Of a stretch of 64,000 nucleotides of DNA, positions 31,975 to 42,036 are shown in pieces. The DNA is from Drechslerella dactyloides (taxonomy: Eukaryota > Ascomycota > Orbiliomycetes > Orbiliales > Orbiliaceae): NCBI GenBank assembly GCA_020064725.1, contig JAGTWJ010000003.1, positions 1,922,001-1,986,000 on the forward strand, given 5' to 3'. The notes below the pieces were generated by a model. It did not search any database and had not been told where the DNA came from. It worked only from the letters and a program-made list of their open reading frames with translations. Positions within the stretch are counted from its first letter, which is position 1; every line of letters starts with the position of its first letter. Both the position numbers and the translations under genes were made by a program.

Positions 31975-33194
31975 ATTTGATAATTTCTCGATCGCCGCTC
32001 TGATTTCGAGCGGGAGCTTGGGTCGGGTGGGGTTTAAATTTTATACTGTAATTAAGTATCGTACTTCGATTCGTTGTGTGGCGGCGGAGATGGAAAATTA
32101 GAATAGCTGTCGATAGAAGGAGAAGCTGGCCTCAAAGAGTATATTCTACTTCGCTGGTTCCGTAGACTCGATTCGCAATACTTTCACCGTCGTTTGAGAT
32201 AACCAAATATTTTCTCTGAACTGATCTGTAAATGGTCTTGTAGTCCGGGAGCTGGACACACGGGAGCCCGTAAACGTTCGAGCATAGAACTTTGGCCGGC
32301 GAAGGCATACATGTACGTGCCTTTCTCCTATAACATAGGTTATTTTTACTTTTCATGCATCGTTTGGTCCTCAGGGCTAGCTGTCAAGATACTTGAGTGA
32401 TATGATCATTTTCGTTGGCCTTGGGGCGCATAAACTTTTCTTTGATTGAATTATATGAAAATATATTAATTGGAATTTTTCTTTCGGCGCTGATCCACTC
32501 AAACTATATCACAAGTTTATATTTACCGAAGCATATACGAGACAACTAATATAAAAGTCACATTGTAATTGATTTCCAATAGCGCAAGTGCCTCTATAGA
32601 TAATGTCCCGCTCTCTGGGTCCCCGTCTAATTCACCACATGCACAATTGCAAATGATCAAAATGGTAACTCATTTTAAATTTCGAGAAATGCCAGGCATC
32701 AAATCTATACCGTATGTATGTACATGTACAATGAAACTATACGCGCTGCCAGAAATATTATCCGCCTCGCGCATGCATGCCAAAAGCCTGCTTGTACTTT
32801 CAAAAGAGCCAAAAAATTAAAAAAATGACACCGCCTGCCGCTAACGCCGGTCATAAACATCAACATCAACAACGTACAGACCCCGAAACTCTGAATGCAA
32901 GGGACCGAAAAGCTGATCCAAAAAAAAAGTAGATAAAATACCAAAAAGTGGAGGGAAGCGACCGCATGCCGGCGCACGCTATTATTCGTCCGGAAGTGAT
33001 ACCCAAGAAGAAGAGTGAAAGGAAAGGTTTGATCGAAAGTGACGGTGATGAGAAAGGGACGAATGAAGTAAAGAATGAAACCAAGAAAAGCCACAAGAAG
33101 GAAGAGAGAGAGCGATGGCCAGGATGATCTCACGGAAACCGCTGCCGTCACGACACTCGTCATAAGTTTAATAATAATAATAGTAAGCGGGAAT
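31975..33194. other. Convergent intergenic region, nothing recognised
   Basis: 1.2 kb between two converging genes. AT-rich with short A runs near 32813-32826 and 32920. Short frames only. Confidence 0.45.
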
Positions 33195-34399
33195 CTATCC
33201 GCTCCGCAGGATATCTTGGATCTTCTTGACCTGGCTCTCCGATAACGGCGGGATCCTGACTTTCAGCGTGACGAACAAATCGCCCTTCGCGCCTGTTTTG
33301 CTGTTCGGCATGCCCTCGCCCTTCTTGACGACGACCTGTCCCGGTTGGACTGGCTTGTTGAGCTTTATGGGCACCTTGCGGCCGTCGAGATGCTCTATTG
33401 TCCGGTTGATGCCGCTGAGGGCCTCGTCGAGCGAGACGTCCAGGTCGGCCTTGAGGTTGTCGCCGTCGCGGGTGAAGCGGGAGTGCTTAGCCTCCTGTAT
33501 CACCACTTCGACGGTCTGCTTGGTGCCGTCGGCAGTCAGCAGGGCGTTTGCGTGTTTTATCTTGGTGCCAGCTTTGTAGCCTGGCTTTATGACGTTCGTG
33601 AGGATGAGGGGTTCCGCGCCGTTAGGCTGGGAGAATTTGAGTTTCTTGGTGGTGCCCTTGTAGAGGTCTTCGAGCGAGCAGGTTAGGTTGTGCGTGAAGG
33701 GCGGGTTCGCCGGCTGGACCGGTGGCTGCGTGGGCATCGTCCGGCTGCGGGTGGTGCCGCCAAAGCCGCCGGGCATCCCGCCGGGCATCCCACCCATCCC
33801 AGGCATTCCACCCGGCATGCCGCCTGGCATGCCCCCGCTGAACATGTCGTCGTCCATGCCGCCCATGTGCATGTCGGTGTCGAAGCTGCTCCGGAAGGGA
33901 CTGCCGCCGCCGAAGATTTTGGAGAAGATGTCTTCGGCCGCGGAAGGGTGGTAGCTGCTGAAGCCGTGGGGCCCGCCGGGGCCGGGGCCGCCGGTGGAGA
34001 AGCTGAAGGACTGGAAGCCTGGCATGCCGCCGGCGCCGAAACCGGACATGTCGGGCATGCCACCGGGGCCTGGACCGCCTGCGCCCGGCGGCGGCATGCC
34101 ACCCTTGAGGCCTTCTTCGCCGACTTGGTCATAGATGGCACGACGCTGGGAGTCGGAGAGGACCTCGTAGGCTTCGCCGATTTCCTTGAATTTCTTTTCG
34201 GCGGTATCCTTGTTGTCGCGATTGCGATCCGGGTGCCTGTGTGAGAGGAATGTTAGCGGAGTGGCATTGAAAGTATACTCTGGGTAGCGACATATGATGG
34301 TACTTACCATTTCAGCGCGAGCTTCTTGTAGGCTTTCTTGAGGTCATCGTCCGAGGCGGTCTTGGGGACGCCGAGGATGCTGTAGTAGTCTTTCCCCAT
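33195..34399 (-). CDS. SIS1: Class B J-domain co-chaperone (Sis1/DNAJB1-like)
   Basis: Exons 34399-34308 and 34236-33195, 377 residues. It stimulates Hsp70 ATPase activity and delivers clients in the cytosol and nucleus. MGKDYYSILGVPKTASDDDL opens the J domain; the HPD motif lies directly after the exon junction, which splits the Trp codon before it. A Gly/Met/Pro-rich linker follows, with repeats of GGMPGGMPGGMPGMGG in place of the usual G/F region but also GFGAGG and SFSF. Two beta-sandwich client-binding domains then follow (TCSLEDLYKGTTKKLKF; RDGDNLKADLDVSLDEALSG). There is no zinc-finger CxxCxGxG, so it is class B rather than Ydj1-like. The length matches the family (~350-380). A housekeeping gene with heat-inducible expression in other fungi; no clear heat-shock element was read here. 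Confidence 0.95.
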
Positions 34400-35715
34400 G
34401 GTGGGCGGTGAAGATGTATAAGGATGGGCGGGTCGTGGACTGGAGGGAGATGACCGGCCGGTTTGCTACGGCGGGATTGGCGCGAAGGACGCCTTTGAGC
34501 GGCGTCGAATCGGCGGATGATAGAGTAATCGATGTTTCGGATGTCGGAGGCGGAAGAGAGGGAGGAGGAGGGACTGGCTGTGGGTGGGTGCTGGGAGTCG
34601 CACTCTACGTCCTCATGTGTCCTGAACAGAGAGGGAACTTTGGTGAATAATGAGAGGTGGCTGGCGACAGGCTATCTGGAGGATGCGATGATACAAGTGT
34701 GATTACAACGATGGTGATGACAACTATGGTGATGACAACTATACGGAGGAGGAAGAGGAGGGCGAGGGAGGAGAGTCATTAAAAGGAGACAAACGGCAGG
34801 AATGCGCCGGATGCGAGAGCGTGGTGAAGAAGAGTGGTGATGTCCGTGGAAGCTTCGGGAACCTTCTGCCGCCGCCGACGTCTTCCAACACATTTCCGGT
34901 CAAACGCCCGCCGCCAGCCCATCGCGGGGCTGTGACGTCAAGTCCTGCAAGGTGCGCCACAGCATCCCATCCCGCATCTCGCGATAGTACGTATCCCGAT
35001 CTCTCGAGGCTGCAGTGCGCTATGCTAACAGACTGTTCAGGCGTCAATCCGTGCACTACAGAACCGAAAGCACTCGCGTGTGCCCTGGTTACCGATCGAT
35101 CCTTTCATGCTGGTGGAACGCCCAGAATCACCAGAACGGCCGACGTGCGGACGGCGACGCGTGTGGACACCGCGCACTGTGCGAACCAAATGAAAGAAAC
35201 AGCGAATGCACAGTCCGGATACTGCTGAAAATGCACCGGGCTGGGCTGCGATGGCCTGTCGTGCTACTCGAGCTCCGGAAAGGGAAGCATTTCGGCCAAC
35301 CTTGCTAGGCCCGTTCGACGTTCGCGTGCTGTCCGTCCAGTTGCAAATCGTGCCTGAAATCCTGCGAGACACGCCTGCGTATACGCGTCTACCGCCCATT
35401 TAAGCTGCGGCCACGACTGCAATTCGGCAATGGAGTACTCGAAATTCTATGTCGTTTGCGATTGAGCAGACTGCAAGTTTCTCGCATCAGATCTAGAATA
35501 ATAATTTTACTTGTAAGTTTTGGATACACTGGTATCAAAATTCGTCATCTGCCTGGGTAAGCGACTTCAGCAGTTGTCGTGTTTTAAATATGCTCCGCTG
35601 ACATCGCATCGAGCATATATTGGCCTCTATCTATCTGAAATTGCAGCAAGCTTACTGAAAGTGTCGTAAAATATACTTCAAGCTGCCTGACCCTCGAGGC
35701 CTATTATTAGCAGAA
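34400..35715. promoter_or_regulatory. Divergent region between the J-protein and the RBR ligase
   Basis: 1.3 kb containing both promoters. A purine-rich triplet-like stretch (GATGATGACAAC repeats) lies at 34700-34760. The frame at 34821-35228 has no domain or usable splice pattern and is not called. Confidence 0.35.
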
Positions 35716-37184
35716 ATGGCAACAGCAGATGCTATCACGCACGTCGCACAGTCGGCCGACGACGACGACCTCATCCTTGCCCTCACCATGCAGATGGACG
35801 AGCTCCGGTTCGCGCAAGAGTCCTACAAGGGCAAAGAACGCGCCGGTCACCAGCCGGACCGCCATCTCGCCCTGGAAGACTACCAGAATGTCCTCCACGA
35901 CATCGCCACCTTCTACGCCGACCGCAAGATGGCCAGCAGCATCGCCGACGCAGTCTTCCACGACGCGCCGACAATCGCTGCCATCGTCGCCGTCGAGAAC
36001 ATCGCAACCCGAGACCGTGAGCAGGTGCTCCGCATGGAGGGCGCTACAACCCATGCCACTGCCACGCCGCCGCTGGACAACGACGACACCGCGTCCGTCT
36101 ACACTGACTACGAGCGTTACACGACGCTGCCATCCCACATATTCGACTCGCTAATAGACCTTTCCGATGACGACGGGGAAAGCGAGGCTGGCCCCTCGTC
36201 ACGACCGCAAGCTAAGGCCCTCAACTGCTTCGCTGAGCAGATCACCTGCGGCGTCTGCACCGACTACGTCCCAGCTACCCTCTCCGTCCGCTGTCCCTGC
36301 GGGCACGTCTACTGCCGCGCATGCCTCCGCCACCTAGCGGTCATGGCGACGAAAGACGAGAGCATGTACCCTGTCAAATGCTGCAAACAGGAAGTCACCC
36401 TCGACACTCTCATAAACGTGTTGCCGGCGGCCGAATGCCAGGAGTACATGGACGCTGGCGAGGAGTACAGCACCGCGGACCGCGTGTACTGCACGAATAA
36501 AGCGTGTCTGAAATTCATACCGAGCGATAGGAGCGACGGGTATCGAGCTGTTTGCGCAGTCTGCGGAACGAGAGTCTGCGCGATGTGTAAGGAGACGGAA
36601 CATTTAAGCTCGCCGTGCCGGACGACGGATCTGGGGACCGAGGCCGTGCTGAATCTGGCAGCGGAGAATGGGTGGCGCCGCTGCTACCGATGCAGCCAGA
36701 TGATCGAGCTGCGGCAGGGATGCAATCATATGACGTGAGTTCAACATTTTACCCCTGTCCTCCCCTTACCGGCTACGGCCGTATCGGCCGCTTCCATTGC
36801 ATCGCTGATGATGGATGTGGGGTGTATGACAGATGCCCCTGCGGTGCAGAGTTCTGCTACGAGTGTGGCGACCAATGGAAATCCTGCACATGCGACGTCT
36901 GGCAAGAAGACCGCCTCCTCGAAGCCGCCGGGCGCCGTGTCGACCGCGACGCCGACGAGCCGCTCATCCCCGCTGTACGACTGGAGCGCATCCAGCGCGT
37001 CCAGCAGGAGATCCGCCAGAACCACGACTGTACGCATCCGGGCCGGTTTCAGCGACGGACTGAGTATCGGAGGCGCGGGTACCGGTGCGATATGTGTGGG
37101 CAGCGGCATTGGAAGTATATTTTAGCGTGTCGGCATTGCGATCTGCTTGCCTGTGAGAGCTGCAGGAGATTTAGGGTTCGGTAG
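35716..37184 (+). CDS. RBR-type (RING-IBR-RING) E3 ubiquitin ligase
   Basis: Exons 35716-36734 and 36833-37184, 456 residues. A hybrid E3 that takes ubiquitin from E2 onto its own cysteine before transfer. RING1 starts at CGVCTDYVPATLSVRCPCGH (about residue 177). The IBR contains YCTNKACLKFIPSD and CAVCGTRVCAMC. RING2 begins CYRCSQMIELRQGCNHMTC, whose GCNHM segment holds the catalytic cysteine. The intron falls between Met-Thr and the next zinc cysteine, so RING2 exists only after splicing. The first 170 residues are acidic and unstructured, with no UBA or UBL visible. The tail adds more CxxC pairs (CDMCGQRHWKYILACRHCD). The substrate is unknown. Similar small RBR proteins are numerous in Pezizomycotina. 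Confidence 0.92.
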
Positions 37185-37554
37185 AAGTATCGATATAGCA
37201 GCGCTGGTGGGAAATGCCCAGGCTGGAGCGAGGGTGCAATTGTGATATGTATCAATGTGGTGTGTGAGCTAGCTTGTAGATTTGATGCTTGTTGAAGATT
37301 CTGATTGCCGTTGGAAACCTTCCTCTTGGTTGTGACAGGGCGATGAGATGCGATAGTAACTGTAAGGTTAGTGATGTTGAAAGAACCTTCCTTGACGTTG
37401 GTACCTGAGTAATGCCTGAGTAAGAAGACTGCGTTGATGCGTGATATTTTTCGCCCGCCCCGTTTGGGAAGCGGCGAGATGGACCCAAAGTCAGTCCACC
37501 AACTGCCCCAATCCTCAGGCTTCCCTCCGACGACAACCATCCCATCGAACAATC
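37185..37554 (+). other. Short gap upstream of the cytidylyltransferase gene
   Basis: 370 bp between two genes on the same strand. The frame of the following gene is open back to 37441 but has no ATG there. CT/CA-rich sequence at 37496-37550 suggests a leader. Confidence 0.45.
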
Positions 37555-38849
37555 ATGGCGGACCTGCCCGACACGCCGTCTGTGCCATTGTCCGACGACC
37601 GGATCTGGGTCGACGGCTGCTTCGACTTTAGCCACCATGGTGAGTTCTCCACCGCCCAGCCGAGGGTACACCACACCGCTAATTATATGACGTATGCAGG
37701 ACATGCCGGAGCCATGCTGCAGGCGAAGCAGCTGGGCAAGTTCCTCGCCGTGGGCATCCACTCCGACGAGGAGATCACGGCCAACAAGGGCCCCACCGTC
37801 ATGAACCTCAAAGAGCGGTACCGTCCCCGCTACAATCCGAGTTGCAAGATATACGTTCCTAGAGTTGGGTCTAATGATATCGCGGGAAAAGTGTCGCAGC
37901 CGTCGACGCCTGCAAGTGGGCCGACCTGTCCGTGCCCCACGCGCCCTACGTCACGCAAATCCCCTGGCTCAACCACTTCGGCTGCCAGTACGTTGTGCAC
38001 GGCGACGACGTCACCACGGACGCGGACGGCAACGACTGCTACCGTCTTGTCAAGGCGGAGAACCGCTTCAAGATTGTGAAACGCACGCCGGGGATCTCCA
38101 CTACGGACCTCGTCGGCCGCATGCTCCTGTGCACGAAGCAGCACCATATTAAGGATGTCGCCGCCCTGCTCGCATCGGACGCGGACACGATGCGCCGATT
38201 CGAAATGTACGCTACCGACAGCACCGGCCTCGCGCCCGGCAGCACCGTGTGGAACTACAGCGCGGAGAAGGAGTCTCTGTGGATGCTCGTCGCGGGGATA
38301 GACCCGCACCCCGAACAGCGTGTAATCTACGTCGACGGCGGCTTCGACCTCTTTTCTTCCGGCCAGATTGAATTTCTGCGCCGCGTCGTCGAGACGGAGA
38401 AGCAGCGGAACCCATCGCTGCCACCGCCGTACGTCATCGCGGGAATCCACGACGACGCGACCATCAATCGGAAGAAAGGGTTGAACTACCCCATCATGAG
38501 CGCCGTGGAGCGCGCGCTGTGTGTTTTGCAATGCCGGTACGTGAACGCGATCATACTGGACGCGCCGTTCGATCCGACGAAGGAATTCATGTCCATCATC
38601 TCGGATGCCCTGGCGATGCCCATCGCCGCTGTGTACCACGGTCCGACGTCGTTCATGCCATCCGAGGGGGATCCGTATGCCGACGCGAAGGAGATGGGGA
38701 TATTTCATCAGGTGGAGGGACATGAGTTCCAGGATGTAAACGCGGGGACCATCGCGGATCGGATTGTTGCGGCACGGGAGCGGTTCGAGGAGCGGCAGAG
38801 GAAGAAGGGCGTCAAGGCTGGCTTCGAGAATGAAATGACGCACGCGTAG
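37555..38849 (+). CDS. ECT1: Ethanolamine-phosphate cytidylyltransferase
   Basis: Exons 37555-37639, 37700-37817 and 37892-38849; 386 residues. Makes CDP-ethanolamine from CTP and phosphoethanolamine (EC 2.7.7.14), the rate-setting step of the Kennedy route to phosphatidylethanolamine. The N-terminal domain has WVDGCFDFSHHGHA, the HxGH nucleotide-binding motif, split by the first intron. It continues NKGPTVMNLKERVAAVDACKWAD, where the second junction was chosen because only the AAAAG acceptor keeps this conserved block. The second, catalytically weak domain begins VDGGFDLFSSGQIEFLRRV, where GQ stands in place of the usual GH. RTPGISTTDLVGRMLL links the two. The length is within the family range. 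It lies in tandem with the RBR gene, 370 bp downstream; nothing suggests a shared role. Confidence 0.95.
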
Positions 38850-39033
38850 GCTGCCGTCTGGCGCGGTTGGCGGGGCTGTTCTGGGACGTGGTACTTTGTG
38901 CATTGCATTTTATAGACTAGATTGCATGGCGATACAAAAACGCATCTTGTGCGAATCCTGCGCGATACTCCTCTCGAGCCCTTTCCCGTCACGTACTCCC
39001 CGATCGTGATTTTACGATCTCAACGGCCCCGCG

Positions 39034-40842
39034 ATGCCTCTTTGCGACTTGCCTCTCGAGCTCTTCCGCGCGATCGTGCATGAGGTGGTCATCTCGTCCT
39101 ACTTTTACACCAGCCTCGAGCTGCGCCTGGTGAACAGTAAGCCCCGCCACCGCTACAACATCCCACATGCATCGTATATCCACAAACCGACCACTAACCG
39201 CGAATCTACAGAAGTCTTCGATGTCGTCGTGCTCGACTCGGTGCTTGACACCTGTTTCCTACAGCATTCGACCAGCTTCACCATCAGCGATGACCTCGCG
39301 TTCACGGCCCTCTTCCGGCGGGTGACAGACCCCGCTGTCCGCGCCCCCGCACTCGTCGGCACAATCCGCGATTTCTCTTCCCGCCTTCATGCTCACGCGC
39401 CGAGCATCCCGCTTGCGAAATGCCAGGAAACACTCTGCCGCGCTGCACTCCAGCAGCGGACGCCCCTGTCAATCTTCAATGGGCAGGCCTCCGATGCCGT
39501 CTCCACCGATTCGCAGCATCAACAGCCGACTGACGAAATCGACAGCGCGACGCAGCTAACCTGGCTCGCCTGCCTCGTCCACATCTACAACGGCAACCTC
39601 CCCGCCCTCAAAGGAACACCCGAGCTCATCGAGCAGTCCTTCCGCGACCGCGACGACCCGCTCTTCGGCTGCCTCGCCCTCTTCGCCGTCCGCTTCTCCA
39701 CCGACGATGTATCAATCTACCTCTACGACCATAGTACCTTCTGCCAAAGACCCACCGCCACCCGCCGGCGCCTCCTCCGCGATGCCGCCTCCCATGGCCG
39801 CGTCGCCCTCATCCGCCGCGCGCTAGTCTCCATCTACAATGACGACGAACTAGGCTACTCCTCCCACCCCGTCACCACGAACGACGATCCCGCCGCACTT
39901 ACAAGACACTACAACGCCACCGCGTTTCCCTTCCCACAATACCTTCGCTCCGCCGCGGAAAACGGCCACCTCGACGTCGTCCGTACGTACCTCGAACGCT
40001 GGAGCGGCACATACCTTAACCCTCCCCACCAGGACCGACTAGGCAGCCCCTCGGCTCGCTACCTCCGCAGAACGAATTACCGCCGCCGCGCACAGCTAAT
40101 CGAATCCTGTATGCTTGGAGCGTGCGCGTACGGACAAGCCGCAGTCGTAAACTGGGTTGTAAACACGATAGGCTACGCCGTCGACAGACACCGCCCGTTC
40201 GAGCCGATGACGGACCCGCTTCACCTTGTCGCGATGAGTGGGAATATATCGCTCCTCCGGCAGCTGATCGCGCTGTACAAGCGCCATGTGACGCGGGATA
40301 CCATCCTGGGAATCATGGCTAGGTCCGCGGAGACGTGCGATCCGGCTGTGGTGGCGGTGTATTGGGAATATCTGCACCGCCGGCCGCTGGACGATTGGGA
40401 TCCTGCGAGCGACACGGACGTTTTCTGTGCGGGAGCCATCGTGAAGGCGTGGGCGGCGGGCGGTGTCCGGCGTGGTGATGCAGCGCAGTTACGTGTGGCG
40501 TTGACGCGTGATGTCGCGATACCGGACAGCTATCTTGCTGATCTTGTGGAAGATGCAGCGACCGATGGACAGGTTGGTTGTCTGGCGGTGTTGAGGGAGC
40601 TAGTTCCCAGCTTTGATATTTTGGGGAGGCGGATGATGCAGTGGAGTTGGAATGGGTGCAATCGGCGGAGGGTCGAGACGCTGCTGGCGAGCGGGGTGCC
40701 GCCGCCGGAAGGGTTTTGCGAGGATACGTTGAGGAGTTGGTCACTTTGGGATTACCGGCTGAGGCCCGTGCCGCTTGTGAGTCGATCGAGAGCAAAGGCG
40801 GGTGTGTTTCCGCAGATGGATGTTCGCTGGACCTATTTCTGA
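39034..40842 (+). CDS. Ankyrin-repeat protein with F-box-like N-terminus
   Basis: Exons 39034-39136 and 39212-40842 (GTAAGC donor, CTACAG acceptor), 577 residues. MPLCDLPLELFRAIVHEVV resembles the short N-terminal helix that precedes ankyrin arrays in many fungal proteins. At least four weak ankyrin units can be read: LLRDAASHGRVALIRRAL, YLRSAAENGHLDVVRTYL, LGACAYGQAAVVNWVV and PLHLVAMSGNISLLRQLI, each with the usual AA.NGH..VV pattern. No catalytic domain is present, so it is a protein-interaction scaffold with unknown partners. The C-terminal ~35 residues may be misplaced, since a second open frame overlaps 40641-40892; I kept the simplest frame. Only 184 bp separate it from the cytidylyltransferase gene upstream. 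Confidence 0.75.
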   Translation: MPLCDLPLELFRAIVHEVVISSYFYTSLELRLVNSKPRHRYNIPHASYIHKPTTNRESTEVFDVVVLDSVLDTCFLQHSTSFTISDDLAFTALFRRVTDPAVRAPALVGTIRDFSSRLHAHAPSIPLAKCQETLCRAALQQRTPLSIFNGQASDAVSTDSQHQQPTDEIDSATQLTWLACLVHIYNGNLPALKGTPELIEQSFRDRDDPLFGCLALFAVRFSTDDVSIYLYDHSTFCQRPTATRRRLLRDAASHGRVALIRRALVSIYNDDELGYSSHPVTTNDDPAALTRHYNATAFPFPQYLRSAAENGHLDVVRTYLERWSGTYLNPPHQDRLGSPSARYLRRTNYRRRAQLIESCMLGACAYGQAAVVNWVVNTIGYAVDRHRPFEPMTDPLHLVAMSGNISLLRQLIALYKRHVTRDTILGIMARSAETCDPAVVAVYWEYLHRRPLDDWDPASDTDVFCAGAIVKAWAAGGVRRGDAAQLRVALTRDVAIPDSYLADLVEDAATDGQVGCLAVLRELVPSFDILGRRMMQWSWNGCNRRRVETLLASGVPPPEGFCEDTLRSWSLWDYRLRPVPLVSRSRAKAGVFPQMDVRWTYF

Positions 40843-41373
40843 TGGCGGGTGCTAGTCCTGCCTATCGCGCGTTGGTGGTTCTTTGGCGGTAGGAGGACAT
40901 ATTTGACAGCGATTCTCCTGGACAGCCGATGTCAATGGACGTCGGATAACGACAGGAGAAAGACGTATGCATCAAACGTGGGACGTTGGCTGCATCTGAT
41001 GAATTTGTAGGATTCTCCGACGCCAGCTGGGGCCTGTCACAGACCTGTCAAAGTGTAGACTCGATCTGAATCGGCTGTGGGGATTCAAAGCTCTATTTAT
41101 GCATCCTATCGTATGCATCCTATCGTTCTGCATATGGTGCTATATAGAGCAGGATTTTAATCTCTACTATGCGGTCAAGCTACGAATCTATCTTGTAGAA
41201 GATTATTTTCAAACTTAAGAAAATTGATTAATGATGACTAAAGCTACACATTTTCATGCTATTACCAGTACAGAACCATTGCTTCCAGAGCACTCCTCAC
41301 AATCCTTCCCTCCCCGATTCCCATTAGATATCAAATCGTAAGCCAGCTCACTGAACATAAGTACTAATCAAGC
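40843..41373. other. Convergent intergenic region
   Basis: 530 bp of two facing 3' ends. A direct duplication of TATGCATCCTATCGT lies near 41098-41125. No gene. Confidence 0.5.
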
Positions 41374-42036
41374 TTAGAACTTGATATCCATAATGCTAAG
41401 CGGGGCGTCATGGCCAGGCTCGTGATCGGCCGCGCCGGCATCCTCGTGGTCAGCGGCGTTGAATCCATTGGCAGGAGGCGGAGCCGGGGCGCTGACACCG
41501 GGAATGTTCGGGATCCGACCCTGCTGCAGCTCTGAGATAACCTGCTGCAGCTGCGAGAACGGCAGTTGCTGAATCTGCTCGAAGACAGAGTCCGGCAGGC
41601 CCTGGATCTGCTGGACCACGTTCGCGGGGATGTTGAGCGTTCCGATGAACTGCATCACCAGATCCTTAGGCTTGATGCCTGGGACGGTGGGGATCTTGCC
41701 TTCCTTGAGCTGGTTGATCACGTTCTGGAGCTGGTCAGCTGGCAGCTTCATGATCTGCTGGACGACGGAGTCCGGCGCGTTCTTGATGAGATCGAGCATC
41801 TGTTGCGGGATGCCGAGCGGCTGGAGGAAGCTGATGACGAGGTCCTTAAGCGAGCTGGGGGTCTGTTGGCGCTTGGCGGGGGCGTCCGGGGTGTGGACGA
41901 TTGCCCCGTCGGTGGTTCCATGGTTCAGGCTCGCGACGTCGGTGGAGGCGCTGCCGCCGAAGGACCGGGCGCCGAGTGGGATGGCGGAGGAGACGGAGGC
42001 GAGGAGGATGGAGACGAAAATGGTGGAGACCTTCAT
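41374..42036 (-). CDS. Small secreted protein with two copies of a 57-residue module
   Basis: Single exon, 220 residues. Signal peptide MKVSTIFVSILLASVSSAIP, then a Gly/Ser/Thr-rich stretch ending in a Kex2-like AKRQQ at residues 54-58. Residues 65-121 and 125-181 are two copies of one module with 27 identities out of 57 and no gaps. They are rich in Gln, Leu and Ile, strongly helical in appearance and each closed by a [KR]IPxxPG turn. A Pro/Ala/Asn linker and an acidic His-rich tail (DHEDAGAADHEPGHD) follow. No cysteines. The single-copy relative is encoded at 31516-31974, on the other strand. I do not recognise the family. A TATA box at 42355 fits a long leader. Confidence 0.8.
   Translation of the reverse strand: MKVSTIFVSILLASVSSAIPLGARSFGGSASTDVASLNHGTTDGAIVHTPDAPAKRQQTPSSLKDLVISFLQPLGIPQQMLDLIKNAPDSVVQQIMKLPADQLQNVINQLKEGKIPTVPGIKPKDLVMQFIGTLNIPANVVQQIQGLPDSVFEQIQQLPFSQLQQVISELQQGRIPNIPGVSAPAPPPANGFNAADHEDAGAADHEPGHDAPLSIMDIKF
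41494..41664 (-). repeat. 57-residue module, second copy
   Basis: Residues 125-181, from DLVMQF to PNIPGV. Separated from the first copy by the three residues KPK. Confidence 0.8.
41674..41844 (-). repeat. 57-residue module, first copy
   Basis: Residues 65-121, from DLVISF to PTVPGI. Confidence 0.8.

Noticed and set aside
37830..38903. 357-codon minus-strand open frame
   Set aside because: It is the mirror of the well-conserved cytidylyltransferase; no domain and no ATG context.
40641..40892. Overlapping plus-strand frame at the end of the ankyrin gene
   Set aside because: Could be an alternative C-terminus, but the only candidate intron (GTGAGT to CCGCAG) is 39 nt, too short, and leaves the same frame.
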